Position numbers and translations under genes: made by a program. DNA of 64,000 nucleotides from an uncultured Oscillospiraceae bacterium (GTDB lineage: Bacteria > Bacillota > Clostridia > Oscillospirales > Oscillospiraceae): positions 1-64,000 of the forward strand of contig CAKTEQ010000002.1 in the NCBI GenBank assembly GCA_934552825.1. The letters run 5' to 3'. Position 1 is the first letter of the stretch, and every line of letters starts with the position of its first letter. The notes under the pieces were generated by a model that saw only the letters and a list, made by a program, of their open reading frames with translations, was not told where the DNA came from and did not search any database. This document shows positions 7,849 to 15,296 of the stretch, piece after piece.

Positions 7849-9447
7849 TCAGACCAATTTGACATAGCGCAGGTTAGTCATTGTGTCGGAAATAATATTG
7901 GGTGCAGACACCGTGTCGGAACGGTAAGCAATTCCCGTGCCGAACTCGCATATGGGGATGCAGATGTAATTATCTATGAGATACGCTTGAACTGCCTTTG
8001 AAGCCTGAATGCGGGCATCCTCGTCGAGGGAGAATTCCAGCACGTCAAGATATTCCTGGAGCTCTGGATCGTTCTGGCGCGCCGACTGGGGGAATACGTA
8101 GTTATCACCATATACGTAGATGGAGAACCAAGGCTCACCATCGGGGATGCCATCCATCTGGCGAGTGATGATGAAGTCGGAAGCGAGAGGATCCTCGCGG
8201 ATAATTCCGTTTACTGTGGCGATGGAGCCTGACTCAACTGTCAGGTTGATGCCTATCTCACTCAGATAGCTCTGGAGTGTTTCGGCTATGGCATAGAGCT
8301 CAGTAGTATTAGCGGAGAGGAAGAAGAGCTCAATGTCCCCGTCCTTGTAGCCGGCGTCAGCAAGTATCTGACGTGCTTTCTCCGGATTGTATTCATATGT
8401 ATGGCCGTCCTCATAGCCCAGAAGACCTGTGGCGTAGGGAGAGGTCGCGGTGATGCCAAGCACGCCATAGGAGGCGGCCGTCATCTCCTCTGTATTGACG
8501 GCGAGGCAAATCGCCTCGCGCACCGCCTTGTCCTGGAGCTTGGGTGATTCGTCGGAGAGATTAAGAAGGACGACGGAGTTGGATTTGATAACGTCCCCGA
8601 CGACCTTGTCTATACCGCCGTCCATGGCGACGGATGTATCGATCTCGGAGGTGCCGACAGCTATGTCGAGTTTGCCGCTCTCAACGTCGATCATCATGGT
8701 AGTCTGATCGGTGTACTGGTAGACGTTGATCTTGTCAGCGTCAAAGTCTCCGCTGCCCCAGTAGTCATCTCTCAGCTCAAAGGTGACACCGTAATCTTTT
8801 GTGTAATCAGTCACCTTGTAGGGACCGCTGCCGACGAGGTTGGCAGGGTCATACCAGTCAGGCTCAGAACCGAGGGACTCAACAAATGATTTGTCCATAA
8901 CATAGATGTTGAGCTTATGGATGCCTGGACCATAAGTGTAATCGTACTTCAGTTCAACAGTGAGACCGTCATCAGATACTGTCGAGGCATCCGTGTTGAT
9001 GAATCTGTACCATCCGCCTGTGGGACCGGCCGTTCTGCGGGCGATGGAGTAGATAACGTCTTCACCTACCATCTGCTCACCGTTGGAAAAATATATGTCA
9101 TCATAGAGCCTGCAGGTAAGTGTCAGATAGTCATCGGACCACTCCCAGCTCTCGAAGATATCGCTTACTATTTCGCCGCTGGAATCGGGGCGGAACATGC
9201 AGTCGTATGTGAGATTATAGATACCGAAGGAGTTAACTTGAGTATCCATGGCGCAGGCGTCCAGCGTGCCGGCCCAAACAACGCCGTAGCTGCCGACGCT
9301 GATCTCTTTATATGCGTTTACTTCACTGGCATTTTCCTGGCCTCCAGAGGGGGGAGCTTCATTTCCGCTGTCGCCGCTCTTGCAGGCGCTCAGGAAAATA
9401 CAGAACATCATAACGATTGCTAAAGCCAAAGCTATTCTCTTTTTCAT
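7849..9447 (-). CDS. oppA: Extracellular solute-binding lipoprotein, family 5 (OppA/DppA type)
   Basis: A 532 aa exported lipoprotein. The signal peptide has a KKR start, a hydrophobic core and the lipobox LSAC (Cys about 21), followed by a Ser/Gly-rich tether. The mature domain is an SBP_bac_5 fold with typical segments such as LADAGYKDGDIELFF. AGGAGG precedes the ATG. As the first gene of the oppABCDF-reductase operon it defines the imported ligand. Family 5 proteins bind peptides but also opines, nickel chelates, heme or bile-type molecules, so the ligand is open. Confidence 0.93.
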   Translation of the reverse strand: MKKRIALALAIVMMFCIFLSACKSGDSGNEAPPSGGQENASEVNAYKEISVGSYGVVWAGTLDACAMDTQVNSFGIYNLTYDCMFRPDSSGEIVSDIFESWEWSDDYLTLTCRLYDDIYFSNGEQMVGEDVIYSIARRTAGPTGGWYRFINTDASTVSDDGLTVELKYDYTYGPGIHKLNIYVMDKSFVESLGSEPDWYDPANLVGSGPYKVTDYTKDYGVTFELRDDYWGSGDFDADKINVYQYTDQTTMMIDVESGKLDIAVGTSEIDTSVAMDGGIDKVVGDVIKSNSVVLLNLSDESPKLQDKAVREAICLAVNTEEMTAASYGVLGITATSPYATGLLGYEDGHTYEYNPEKARQILADAGYKDGDIELFFLSANTTELYAIAETLQSYLSEIGINLTVESGSIATVNGIIREDPLASDFIITRQMDGIPDGEPWFSIYVYGDNYVFPQSARQNDPELQEYLDVLEFSLDEDARIQASKAVQAYLIDNYICIPICEFGTGIAYRSDTVSAPNIISDTMTNLRYVKLV

Positions 9448-9673
9448 TGTCTTGCCTCCTGTTTATAATTCGTGTCATTTTGTGCAATGGCATGGTGGAG
9501 CGTAGTGAGTACATCCCTCCTTTATATCTGTTGTGTAAAACATACAAATCAATTTAAATACAGATCGCTGTTTTCGTAAAAAATATATCACAACATTTTT
9601 CCTCCGGTTCACTAAAAAGGCGATTTGTTATATCGAATATTTAGAGACTATTTTTTGTATTTCCGCATAAACG
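9448..9673. other. Upstream region of the opp operon
   Basis: This AT-rich stretch should hold the operon promoter on the minus strand. Only imperfect boxes are seen (for example a TATAAA near 9522 with no well-spaced -35). That would fit an activator-dependent promoter, such as one used by the LysR protein, but no operator could be defined. Confidence 0.35.
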
Positions 9674-9717
9674 AAAAGCTCCCCGGTCCGAGATTTTACT
9701 CGAACCGGGGAGCTTTT
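9674..9717. terminator. Bidirectional-looking terminator after nadE
   Basis: A 14 bp perfect stem (9674-9687 with 9704-9717) is flanked by T-runs on both strands. It lies 13 bases beyond the nadE stop and ends the minus-strand nadE transcript. Confidence 0.88.
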
Positions 9718-9730
9718 ATTAACTACGCCA

Positions 9731-11653
9731 TTATTTTTCGGGGGCGAGGGTGTCCAGTTCAGCCTGCCACACAGAGACACAGGCGTCACTTGGCATACGC
9801 CAGTCGCCTCGGGGAGAGAGTGTGACGGAACCGACCTTCGGACCGTCAGGAAGGCAGCTGCGCTTGAACTGCTGAGCGAAAAACCTACGGTAGAAATTCC
9901 TGAGCCAGTGCAGGAGAGTTTCATCAGAGTACTTTTCGCGGAAAGCCATTTTAGCCAGGCGGTAGATTTTTCCGGGCGTAAATCCAAAGCGCAGCACATA
10001 GTAAAGATAAAAATCGTGCAGCTCATATGGACCTACGAGGGACTCCGTCTGCTGAAGGATCTCGCCATCGGCCGCGGCAGGGAGAAGCTCCGGGCTGACA
10101 GGTGTGTCCAGAATATCAAGCAGAACGGAACACAGAGCAGAGCTCACCGCCGTGTCCGCGGCAAAGCGGACGATGTGGCGCACAAGTGTCTTGGGGACTC
10201 CTGCGTTTACGCCGTACATGCTCATATGGTCGCCGTTGTATGTTGCCCAGCCGAGGGCCAGCTCGCTCAGGTCGCCGGTGCCGACGACAAGTCCGTCGGT
10301 GCGGTTCGCAATGTCCATAAGCTCGAGAGTGCGCACACGCGCCTGCGCGTTCTCGAAGGTTACGTCATAATTGTCCTCGCACTGACCGATATCACGGAAG
10401 TGGCTGCGGACGGTATCTGTAATAGGTATCTCACGGAACGTTACTCCGAGCTCGCCGCACAGAATTTCGGCGTTGGAGCGGGTGCGCTTAGTCGTGCCGA
10501 AGCATGGCATTGTCACAGCCAGTACATCGGAAGCAGGTCTGCCCAGACGCTCCATGGCACGCACTGCAACGAGAAGCGCGAGGCAGCTGTCAAGTCCGCC
10601 GGAGATACCGACTACCGCAGTTTTGGCATGAGTATGTTCAAGACGCTTTGCAAGTCCGTCGGCCTGAATAGCGAGGATAAGCTCGCAGCGCTCAGCTCTC
10701 GCGATGCCGTCTTCGGGAACGAACGGTGTGTAGGATACGGTACGGGTGAGGGTCAGTTCATGTATACTTAAATTGAAATCTACAAAAGTATAGCCGTCAC
10801 TGGCAACAGAGAAAGAAGTGTTACGGCACCGCTCGCACAGCATACGGTCCAGATCAAGCTCGGTGCAGGCACGCCCTTCTGAAAACGGTCTGGCTTCAGA
10901 TAGAAGCGTACCGTTTTCGGCTATGATATTATGGGCGGCAAAGGTCATGTCAGTTGTTGACTCTCCGTGCCCCGCGTCTGCGTAAACATAAGCGCAAAGC
11001 AGGCGAGCGGACTGCTGGCTGACGAGCTGCCGGCGGTACTCAGCCTTGCCGACGGTCTCATCGCTGGCAGAGATATTGGCGACGACAGTCGCTCCTGCGA
11101 TGGCGAGCCCGGTGCTGGGGGGAGCAGGAGCCCAGAGATCCTCGCAGATCTCTGCGGCAAGGCAGAATTCGGGCATGTCTGTGCAGCGGAAGAGAAGCTT
11201 TGCTCCAAAGGGAACCTCAGCGCCTGCAAAGCTTATCACTTTATTCAGCGTTGGAGCGGGATTAAAGTGCCGCTTTTCATAGAACTCACTATAGTTGGGA
11301 ATATGCGTTTTAGGTACAAGTCCGAGCAGCCTGCCGCGACAAATGACAGCTGCGCAGTTATAGAGTTTTCCATTCATATTAACGGGCAGACCGACAACAG
11401 CTACGAGGTCGAGTCCGGCGCTCGCTGAGATGATCGCACCCAGCGCGTTTTCGGCGGCGCGCTGGAGACTTTGCTGCAGAAACAGGTCGCCGCAGGTATA
11501 TCCTGTTAGGCCGAGCTCGGGAAAAACAATGAGCTGACAGCTTTCCGCCGCTGCCTGCTCCATTTCGGCTATTATATTGCCAGCATTGAATTCGCAGTCC
11601 GCAACGCGCAGCGCGGGGGATACAGCGCAGGCTCTTATGAAACCGTGTGTCAT
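9731..11653 (-). CDS. nadE: Glutamine-dependent NAD+ synthetase
   Basis: A 640 aa enzyme converting nicotinate adenine dinucleotide to NAD+ with glutamine and ATP. The N-terminal nitrilase-type amidase (about 1-280) shows the Glu-Lys-Cys catalytic set in VFPELGLTGY, VPKTHIPNY and AAEICEDLWAP. The C-terminal synthetase has the PP-loop GISGGLDS at about 350 and the segment GTGDLSELALGW. The frame extends 15 codons upstream, but MTHGFIRACAVSP has a GGAG at the right distance, so 11653 is chosen. The length matches the two-domain class, so it should not need an external ammonia source. It stands alone between two terminators. Confidence 0.96.
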   Translation of the reverse strand: MTHGFIRACAVSPALRVADCEFNAGNIIAEMEQAAAESCQLIVFPELGLTGYTCGDLFLQQSLQRAAENALGAIISASAGLDLVAVVGLPVNMNGKLYNCAAVICRGRLLGLVPKTHIPNYSEFYEKRHFNPAPTLNKVISFAGAEVPFGAKLLFRCTDMPEFCLAAEICEDLWAPAPPSTGLAIAGATVVANISASDETVGKAEYRRQLVSQQSARLLCAYVYADAGHGESTTDMTFAAHNIIAENGTLLSEARPFSEGRACTELDLDRMLCERCRNTSFSVASDGYTFVDFNLSIHELTLTRTVSYTPFVPEDGIARAERCELILAIQADGLAKRLEHTHAKTAVVGISGGLDSCLALLVAVRAMERLGRPASDVLAVTMPCFGTTKRTRSNAEILCGELGVTFREIPITDTVRSHFRDIGQCEDNYDVTFENAQARVRTLELMDIANRTDGLVVGTGDLSELALGWATYNGDHMSMYGVNAGVPKTLVRHIVRFAADTAVSSALCSVLLDILDTPVSPELLPAAADGEILQQTESLVGPYELHDFYLYYVLRFGFTPGKIYRLAKMAFREKYSDETLLHWLRNFYRRFFAQQFKRSCLPDGPKVGSVTLSPRGDWRMPSDACVSVWQAELDTLAPEK

Positions 11654-11736
11654 AGGTACACTCCGTCCTTTTCCGTTCATTTGCCTTAATAATACCACAC
11701 TGTCCCGGCGCGGACAAGGCGTACTTTATATAACTT

Positions 11737-11763
11737 GAGCGCCCCACAAAGCGTGGGACGCTC
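11737..11763 (-). terminator. Terminator hairpin after the ECF S-component gene
   Basis: An imperfect inverted repeat (GAGCG.CCCAC against GTGGG.CGCTC, one mismatch) lies 17 bases past the stop of the minus-strand membrane gene. The T-run is weak. Confidence 0.55.
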
Positions 11764-11779
11764 GAGGTAAGATATTCGT

Positions 11780-12310
11780 TTAGTCGTTTACGGAGATCAG
11801 CTTTGCACGCTTAAGGGCTATAACAATGATAGGAATGAGTATTATCTGCACCGCTATACCGGGCAGCGCTGTAAGTACTGCACCGCTGAGGAACATCCCA
11901 AAGCTGAACTGAGTGCCTGCAATGCCGGTTATTACAAGCTGCGCAAGCCCCCACACAAGGCGTCCCGCAACCATAGCCGCGAACAGAGACACATAAATAT
12001 ACCCGCTGCGCCGGGGCAGAAGCGTATACATAAGCCCACTAACCGCTCCGTATGCCGCCAGCTCAAACGCCATTGCAAGGCAGACAGGCATGGGAGGCAT
12101 GCCAAAGAGTCCGTATCGCAGCAGAGGGGCTATAAATCCGACGGCAAGCCCATATTTCCAACCGCATATGAAGCCGCACAGGAGCACTGGAATATGCATC
12201 GGGCAGAGCATGGAGCCTATCTGGGGGATTTGCCCCGTCAGAAAGGGGAGAACAAGGCACAGCGCAAGGAGAAGACCGGAAGTTATGAGTTTCTTAGTAG
12301 TATTCATCAT
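11780..12310 (-). CDS. ECF-type transporter S component (substrate-binding membrane protein)
   Basis: A 176 aa protein with about five to six membrane helices and the layout of small ECF S components: a short cytoplasmic start, a TGQIP...MHIPVLLCGFICGWKYG segment between helices 1 and 3, and a basic tail. S components bind a vitamin or metal and dock on a shared EcfA/A'/T module, which is not encoded here. The family is clear but the ligand is not. Its gene has its own promoter and a leader with a strong intrinsic terminator, so expression is probably ligand-controlled. Next to NAD synthetase and DUF3842, a cofactor precursor is a reasonable but untested guess. Confidence 0.75.
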   Translation of the reverse strand: MMNTTKKLITSGLLLALCLVLPFLTGQIPQIGSMLCPMHIPVLLCGFICGWKYGLAVGFIAPLLRYGLFGMPPMPVCLAMAFELAAYGAVSGLMYTLLPRRSGYIYVSLFAAMVAGRLVWGLAQLVITGIAGTQFSFGMFLSGAVLTALPGIAVQIILIPIIVIALKRAKLISVND

Positions 12311-12436
12311 AATTCACCTCAAAAAAACAAAAAGGTGCCTGCCGCCCACTGGCGGCAGGCACCTGCATGATGCCGATAGTAATTAAACACACGGGGAAAC
12401 ACAGCTTCAGCTGCGAAATGTAAGCTTCATGCTCAC
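12311..12436 (-). promoter_or_regulatory. Attenuator leader of the ECF S-component gene
   Basis: Between a strong promoter and the start codon lies a transcribed leader of about 125 bases. It contains a 6 bp hairpin (GTGAGC/GCTTAC), a CAGCT/AGCTG hairpin, and just before the ribosome binding site a 14 bp perfect terminator stem (arms 12332-12345 and 12350-12363) followed on the minus strand by TTTTTGTTTTTTT. A terminator inside a leader implies conditional readthrough by a riboswitch, protein or small RNA. The aptamer portion (about 80 nt) did not match the TPP, FMN, preQ1, THF, ZTP or cobalamin consensus I could recall. Confidence 0.65.
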
Positions 12437-12442
12437 ATAGGT

Positions 12443-12471
12443 ATGATACTATACGCACCTCTCACTGTCAA
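12443..12471 (-). promoter_or_regulatory. Promoter of the ECF S-component transcript
   Basis: On the minus strand TTGACA (12466-12471) and TATCAT (12443-12448) are spaced by exactly 17 bases. The promoter lies inside the 3' end of the DUF3842 gene. Confidence 0.8.
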
Positions 12472-12880
12472 CCCCGCAGTACTGAGCGATTTTCACTGCA
12501 GCCTGGCGGACGAGCTCGCCCACAGGTGCCGGAGCAACTCCGACTATCGTATGGTTGCAGCGATTGTTTGGGATGAGGACTTTGTGCGCACGGCTGTCTG
12601 ATACGGCGCACGCCATTTTACCGGTTATTTCCCCGAGCAAGGCGTCCTTAAGAACTATGCCTATGGGACCGGCGATTATATCGGCATTGCCGCTGCACAC
12701 GATAACAGGGTTTTCACCAGTGGCACCGTTGTCCGCACCGGCTTTCATCATGGCTGAGGTGGCTGCGGAATTCGTCCCAACAGCGGTTATTTCAGCGTCG
12801 AGTTTCTGCCTGCGCAGTTCTTCAACAAGCTGCTTGCCCAGGCCGCCGCCCTGACCGTCGATTATAAGAATTTTTTTCAT
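12449..12880 (-). CDS. DUF3842 family protein
   Basis: A 143 aa soluble protein beginning MKKILIIDGQGGGLGKQL, a glycine-rich nucleotide-binding-like loop, with a second glycine-bearing stretch around IIAGPIGIVL and a Cys/Asn-rich tail (NNRCNHTIVG). It matches the uncharacterised DUF3842 family, widespread in Clostridia. The ATG at 12880 has AGAGG upstream; a nearer GTG overlaps that site. It is upstream of, and probably partly cotranscribed with, the ECF S component, which suggests a link to the same cofactor or metal. No activity is known to me. Confidence 0.8.
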   Translation of the reverse strand: MKKILIIDGQGGGLGKQLVEELRRQKLDAEITAVGTNSAATSAMMKAGADNGATGENPVIVCSGNADIIAGPIGIVLKDALLGEITGKMACAVSDSRAHKVLIPNNRCNHTIVGVAPAPVGELVRQAAVKIAQYCGVDSERCV

Positions 12881-12916
12881 TTTCCAGTGCACCTCTCATA
12901 TGAAAACAGTGATTTT

Positions 12917-12945
12917 ATAATAACATTTTGCGGGGAAAAGGTCAA
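12917..12945 (-). promoter_or_regulatory. Promoter of the DUF3842 gene
   Basis: On the minus strand TTGACC (12940-12945) and TATTAT (12917-12922) are spaced by 17 bases in the divergent gap. Confidence 0.65.
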
Positions 12946-12965
12946 ATATTGTGTTATTTTTGCGG

Positions 12966-12994
12966 TTTATTAACACACCGGAATGGGTTAAAAT
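12966..12994 (+). promoter_or_regulatory. Weak promoter candidate of the YkvI-like gene
   Basis: TTTATT and TAAAAT with 17 bases between them lie 30 bases upstream of the start codon. The -35 is poor, so this is tentative. Confidence 0.4.
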
Positions 12995-13026
12995 GCTGAA
13001 GTGAAAATTGAGAGGTAGTTTTAAGC

Positions 13027-14106
13027 ATGAAAGAGATAGGCAGGTTCAGAATTGCATTTTCATTTGCCGGGTGCTTCCTCGGCGCGGGATACGTTTCCGG
13101 GCAGGAGCTGTGGCAGTTTTTCGGTTCCTTCGGAGTATTGGGCTTTGCGGGGTATTTTTTGGCTCTGCTGATACTTGGAGCGTTCGGATGCGCCATAGCA
13201 TATGTGGCGATGAGCGGCGGCGTGATCGAGATGGACAAAATAGTTGTCCACAGGGACATCAGGTGGCTGAGGGCTCTTGTGGGGGCACTTGAGACGATTT
13301 TCCTTGTGTGCATACCGATACTTATGTCCGCGGGCACAGGAGCAATGGTGGAACAGGTGTTCGGCATATCGCCCGCTCTGGGCAGCGCGGTGTTCTGCGT
13401 GCTGGTTGGGGCGATCGCGTTTCTCGGCTCTTCGGGTGTAGTGTCCGTTTTTTCTGCCTTTGTACCTGCAATGCTGGCAGCGGCACTTATTGTATCCGCT
13501 TTTGTGCTGAGAGGCGCAGATATTACCGGAAAGGTATTCTCCGCAAACCGGGATGTTAATCCGCTGATGGGCAGCTGGTGGTTTTCCGCCATGGAATACG
13601 GCGCATATAATATGTTCTGTTCTATCGGAGTGCTTGCCCCACTGGCGGCACAGGTAAAAAAACGCCGCACAGCTTACGAGGGCATAGGAATTGGATGCCT
13701 TTTCCTTGTGGTGATAGGTGCATGCGTTATCCTCGCTGTTGTACTTGCGCAGGGAGCAAAAGATAAGGAACTGCCGATGCTGGAGATCGGGTTCGGAATA
13801 AGCTCGGTGCTTGGGTATATATACTCGGTATTACTACTGGGCGGTATGTTCGGAACTTCAGCATCCAGCATTTTCGCGGTACAGGTATATGTGAGTGAAA
13901 AATCGTTTTTTTTCCGCCGGAGGAAATGGGCTCTGATAGTGCCATTGTGCTTCATAATCTGGCTGTGCAGTCTTGCCGGATTCGGCGAGCTTATCGGAGT
14001 TGTGTTCCCTATATGCGGCTTTATTGGGATATGGGCGCTGATAGGTATCGGGATAACGGCGTTCAGCCAGAAAAGAAAAGAGATGAAAAAAGTGAGCGCC
14101 AATTGA
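13027..14106 (+). CDS. YkvI-family multi-spanning membrane protein
   Basis: A 359 aa hydrophobic protein with about ten membrane helices. The first helix carries the conserved FAGCFLGAGYVSGQELWQFF glycine-rich, broken-helix pattern of APC-superfamily transporters, as in the B. subtilis YkvI group. Transport of an amino acid or related solute is implied by family only. AGAGG lies 11 bases upstream of the ATG. The stop codon is inside the loop of a terminator hairpin shared with the convergent HAD gene. Confidence 0.8.
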   Translation: MKEIGRFRIAFSFAGCFLGAGYVSGQELWQFFGSFGVLGFAGYFLALLILGAFGCAIAYVAMSGGVIEMDKIVVHRDIRWLRALVGALETIFLVCIPILMSAGTGAMVEQVFGISPALGSAVFCVLVGAIAFLGSSGVVSVFSAFVPAMLAAALIVSAFVLRGADITGKVFSANRDVNPLMGSWWFSAMEYGAYNMFCSIGVLAPLAAQVKKRRTAYEGIGIGCLFLVVIGACVILAVVLAQGAKDKELPMLEIGFGISSVLGYIYSVLLLGGMFGTSASSIFAVQVYVSEKSFFFRRRKWALIVPLCFIIWLCSLAGFGELIGVVFPICGFIGIWALIGIGITAFSQKRKEMKKVSAN

Positions 14107-14124
14107 GGTTGGCGCTCACTTTTT
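14087..14124. terminator. Shared bidirectional terminator overlapping two gene ends
   Basis: A 16 bp inverted repeat (14087-14102 with 14109-14124) has A/T tracts on both sides. The stop codon of the YkvI-like gene is in its loop and the stop of the convergent HAD gene is in its right arm, so one hairpin ends both transcripts. Confidence 0.9.
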
Positions 14125-14748
14125 AATGAGCTCTTCAAAGCTTGCTATGAACCTGTCGCACCGGAGCCGCAGCTCATCCTGATGAGTGTGCTTGTCATAG
14201 ACGCCCACGAGCTTAAAGCCGGCATCCCGCACTACGTCTATTATATTCTGGGCATCCTCGAACACCGTGCATTCCCGGGAAGAAAGGCCCATTCCGGCAG
14301 CGGCATGGAGGTAGACGTCGGGAAATTCCTTCGTTTTTCCAATCTCTTCGACGAGAGAAATACAGTCGAAATATTCGCAGATCCCAGTTCGTTCGAGAAC
14401 GTCATGACAGTGGACAGCGGTGCACGATGTGGCGATGGACATACGAATTCCATCGTCACGGCATTGGGCGAGAAACTCGCGGACGAAGGGCTTGAGTTGG
14501 ATCTCATGCCGGTACTTGTCATCGGACATGTGCAGCCACTGAGCGATGACCTCGTCAGCCGTCTCCGTGAGGGAGTAATATTCGATTGTGAAATCAGCGC
14601 ATACCCGCAGCGGATTGTTGCCCACAAACCGGAAATACTCAGGCGTCGGTTTCCTGCCGTGTCTGGCGAGGAACTCCACGTCTATATCATGCCATATTCC
14701 CGTAGAGTCGATAAGGGTTCCGTCCAGGTCGAAGATTATCCCTTTCAT
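14116..14748 (-). CDS. HAD-superfamily phosphatase (beta-phosphoglucomutase-like)
   Basis: A 210 aa soluble enzyme. HAD motif I is IIFDLDGTLIDS (residues 3-14), motif II is IATSCT (about 103), the motif III Lys is in EIGKTKEFPDVY, and motif IV is CTVFEDAQNII. The alpha-helical cap between motifs I and II is that of phosphoglucomutase/phosphoglycolate-type members. The frame extends upstream, but the start at 14748 has GAGG seven bases away and gives the canonical N-terminus. The substrate is unknown, probably a small phosphate ester. Confidence 0.88.
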   Translation of the reverse strand: MKGIIFDLDGTLIDSTGIWHDIDVEFLARHGRKPTPEYFRFVGNNPLRVCADFTIEYYSLTETADEVIAQWLHMSDDKYRHEIQLKPFVREFLAQCRDDGIRMSIATSCTAVHCHDVLERTGICEYFDCISLVEEIGKTKEFPDVYLHAAAGMGLSSRECTVFEDAQNIIDVVRDAGFKLVGVYDKHTHQDELRLRCDRFIASFEELIKK

Positions 14749-14843
14749 ACATGGCCTCGCAAAAAAGTACTGGAACAGCAGAGCCGTTCCAGTAAGTATA
14801 TTATATGAGTTTTGCCTTTTGGTCAAGCATTCCTGTTCTATGT

Positions 14844-14867
14844 AAGTGTGGGGGCGCCCCCACACTT
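14844..14867. terminator. Perfect 24-nt GC-rich palindrome downstream of the Cys-rich gene
   Basis: AAGTGTGGGGGC and its exact complement form a 24-nt palindrome 14 bases past the Cys-rich gene's stop. The T-run on the minus strand is short. It probably ends that transcript. Confidence 0.6.
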
Positions 14868-14881
14868 TGCATTTCCGGTTA

Positions 14882-15115
14882 TCAGAAGTCAGCGTCGCCG
14901 CCGTATGTCTCGAACCCATCCTCAATTACCGATCCGGGACCGTGCGGTCTCGGAGGACGGTGGCATGGAGGAAAAGGCGGGCAGGGCGGACGGCACTGAT
15001 GCTTATGACAGACAGGGCAGTCGGTGCTGAAATGATAGATATTCATTACCTCTGTAACGGTTGTGCTCTCAGCAGAAGTATTGGTTTTATTGCAGCAGCC
15101 GGAACATGAACACAT
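14882..15115 (-). CDS. Small Cys- and Pro-rich protein of unknown function
   Basis: A 77 aa protein starting MCSCSGCCNKTNTSAES and carrying a second cluster with CPVCHKHQC and CPPFPPCH, then a proline/histidine-rich stretch and an acidic tail. About ten Cys and several His could bind a metal or cross-link. The start at 15115 has AAAGG upstream and avoids a weak extension. It has no signal peptide or membrane helix. It lies upstream of and divergent from butyrate kinase. A spore-coat or metal-binding role is possible but not shown. Confidence 0.65.
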   Translation of the reverse strand: MCSCSGCCNKTNTSAESTTVTEVMNIYHFSTDCPVCHKHQCRPPCPPFPPCHRPPRPHGPGSVIEDGFETYGGDADF

Positions 15116-15211
15116 GGCTATCGACCTTTCTTTCTGTTGTGCTTTGATACATATCGCAGCTAAGACATTATATTCATTTGCCCAAAATGGTGCCACACCA
15201 TCTCACACGTG

Positions 15212-15240
15212 TTGACGTGACTGGCGTTGGGTGCTATAAT
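15212..15240 (+). promoter_or_regulatory. Strong promoter of butyrate kinase
   Basis: TTGACG (15212-15217), 17 bases, TATAAT (15235-15240). The strong boxes agree with the highly biased codon use of the gene. Confidence 0.85.
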
Positions 15241-15296
15241 ACAACAGTAAAATAATTGCGCTGAATATATAGATAAATATCAGGAGGAACACAGTA

